DNA of 64,000 nucleotides from Candidatus Roseilinea sp. NK_OTU-006 (GTDB taxonomy: Bacteria; Chloroflexota; Anaerolineae; J036; Brachytrichaceae): assembly GCF_012931985.1 (NCBI RefSeq), contig NZ_JAAFGM010000001.1, positions 186,001 to 250,000 of the forward strand, read 5' to 3'. This document shows, piece after piece, positions 63,785 through 64,000 of this stretch. Position numbers and translations under genes: made by a program. The notes beneath the pieces were generated by a model. It was given only the letters and a program-made list of their open reading frames with translations, was not told where the DNA came from and made no database searches. Each line of letters begins with the position of its first letter. Positions within the stretch are counted from its first letter, which is position 1.

Positions 63785-64000
63785 TCATTTCGTCTCTCTG
63801 AATTCGCCCTCGACGACGTCGCCGTCGGGCGGCTTCTGATCGCCGCCCGCATCGGCCGAGGCGGCGTTGGTTGCGCTGTCGGCGGTCGTGCCGGCTTTCT
63901 GATACATCGCGGCGCCGATCTGGCTAAAGGTGTTCTTGAGATCCTGCGTAGCCTGACGCATGGCGGCGAGGTCGTCGCCCATGATGGCCTGACGCACGGC
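63785..64000 (-). CDS. dnaK: Chaperone DnaK (C-terminal end only)
   Basis: The final 71 codons of the minus-strand gene; the start is beyond the right edge. LKNTFSQIGAAMYQKAG and the ending GDVVEGEFRETK correspond to the flexible lid and the conserved acidic tail. The preceding frame is open to the edge. Gene order dnaK-dnaJ. Confidence 0.9.
   Translation of the reverse strand, partial: AVRQAIMGDDLAAMRQATQDLKNTFSQIGAAMYQKAGTTADSATNAASADAGGDQKPPDGDVVEGEFRETK

Overview
The window is about 60% GC bacterial chromosome with ordinary housekeeping genes, no mobile elements and few long gaps. Gene content suggests a Chloroflexota (Anaerolineae-like) bacterium: SH3b-repeat exported enzymes, many COG3836/COG1172-type sugar ABC genes, C39-like peptidase/SH3 fusions, a T-box in front of leuS, CrtB next to a CruF-type hydratase, and many -10 boxes lying only 6-8 nt before start codons (probable leaderless mRNAs). 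This assignment is by gene content only; no rRNA is present.

Layout. 1-9.9 kb: a truncated C39-peptidase/SH3/glycosidase-like protein, a NYN nuclease, ruvB, an FGE-like lipoprotein, priA, a DUF624 membrane protein and an unknown 472-aa protein. 9.9-16.9 kb (minus): a sugar operon, read in the order GH31 glycosidase, enolase-superfamily sugar-acid dehydratase, SH3-GH99 protein, SDR dehydrogenase, 2-keto-3-deoxy-pentonate dehydratase-like FAH protein; at its head sits a truncated, stop-interrupted ABC permease. 17-18.9 kb: LacI and GntR/FCD regulators.

19-30.9 kb: the most interesting region. A beta-propeller protein co-directional with the GntR gene diverges from an iron alcohol dehydrogenase around a perfect 17-bp palindrome. 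Next, a RuBisCO-like protein (KDDH instead of KDDE at the active site) diverges, around another perfect palindrome, from an ABC sugar transporter (binding protein, ATPase, two permeases), an FGGY kinase and a two-subunit dihydroxyacetone-type kinase (DhaK, DhaL). Together this looks like uptake and catabolism of an unusual sugar or sugar acid, possibly apiose/apionate or a tetritol, ending at tetrulose or triose phosphates.

31.2-37.5 kb: tRNA-Ala(GGC), a leucine T-box and leuS, a small membrane protein, crtB-cruF, and a small SWIM-like protein behind an attenuator-like leader. 37.5-44.3 kb: TPR protein, ABC exporter, two SDRs, AhpD-like protein, Gfo/Idh dehydrogenase and VOC protein. 44.3-52.6 kb: a zinc-homeostasis island: Fur/Zur regulator, a Fur-type box, znuA-znuC-znuB, a DUF318 permease, three COG0523 (CobW-type) GTPases and an FmdB zinc ribbon. 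52.7-64 kb: site-2 protease, S41-like protease, M20 peptidase, nadK-hisS-glycosyltransferase operon, DJ-1/PfpI protein, a GHL15-like lipoprotein, dnaJ and the end of dnaK.
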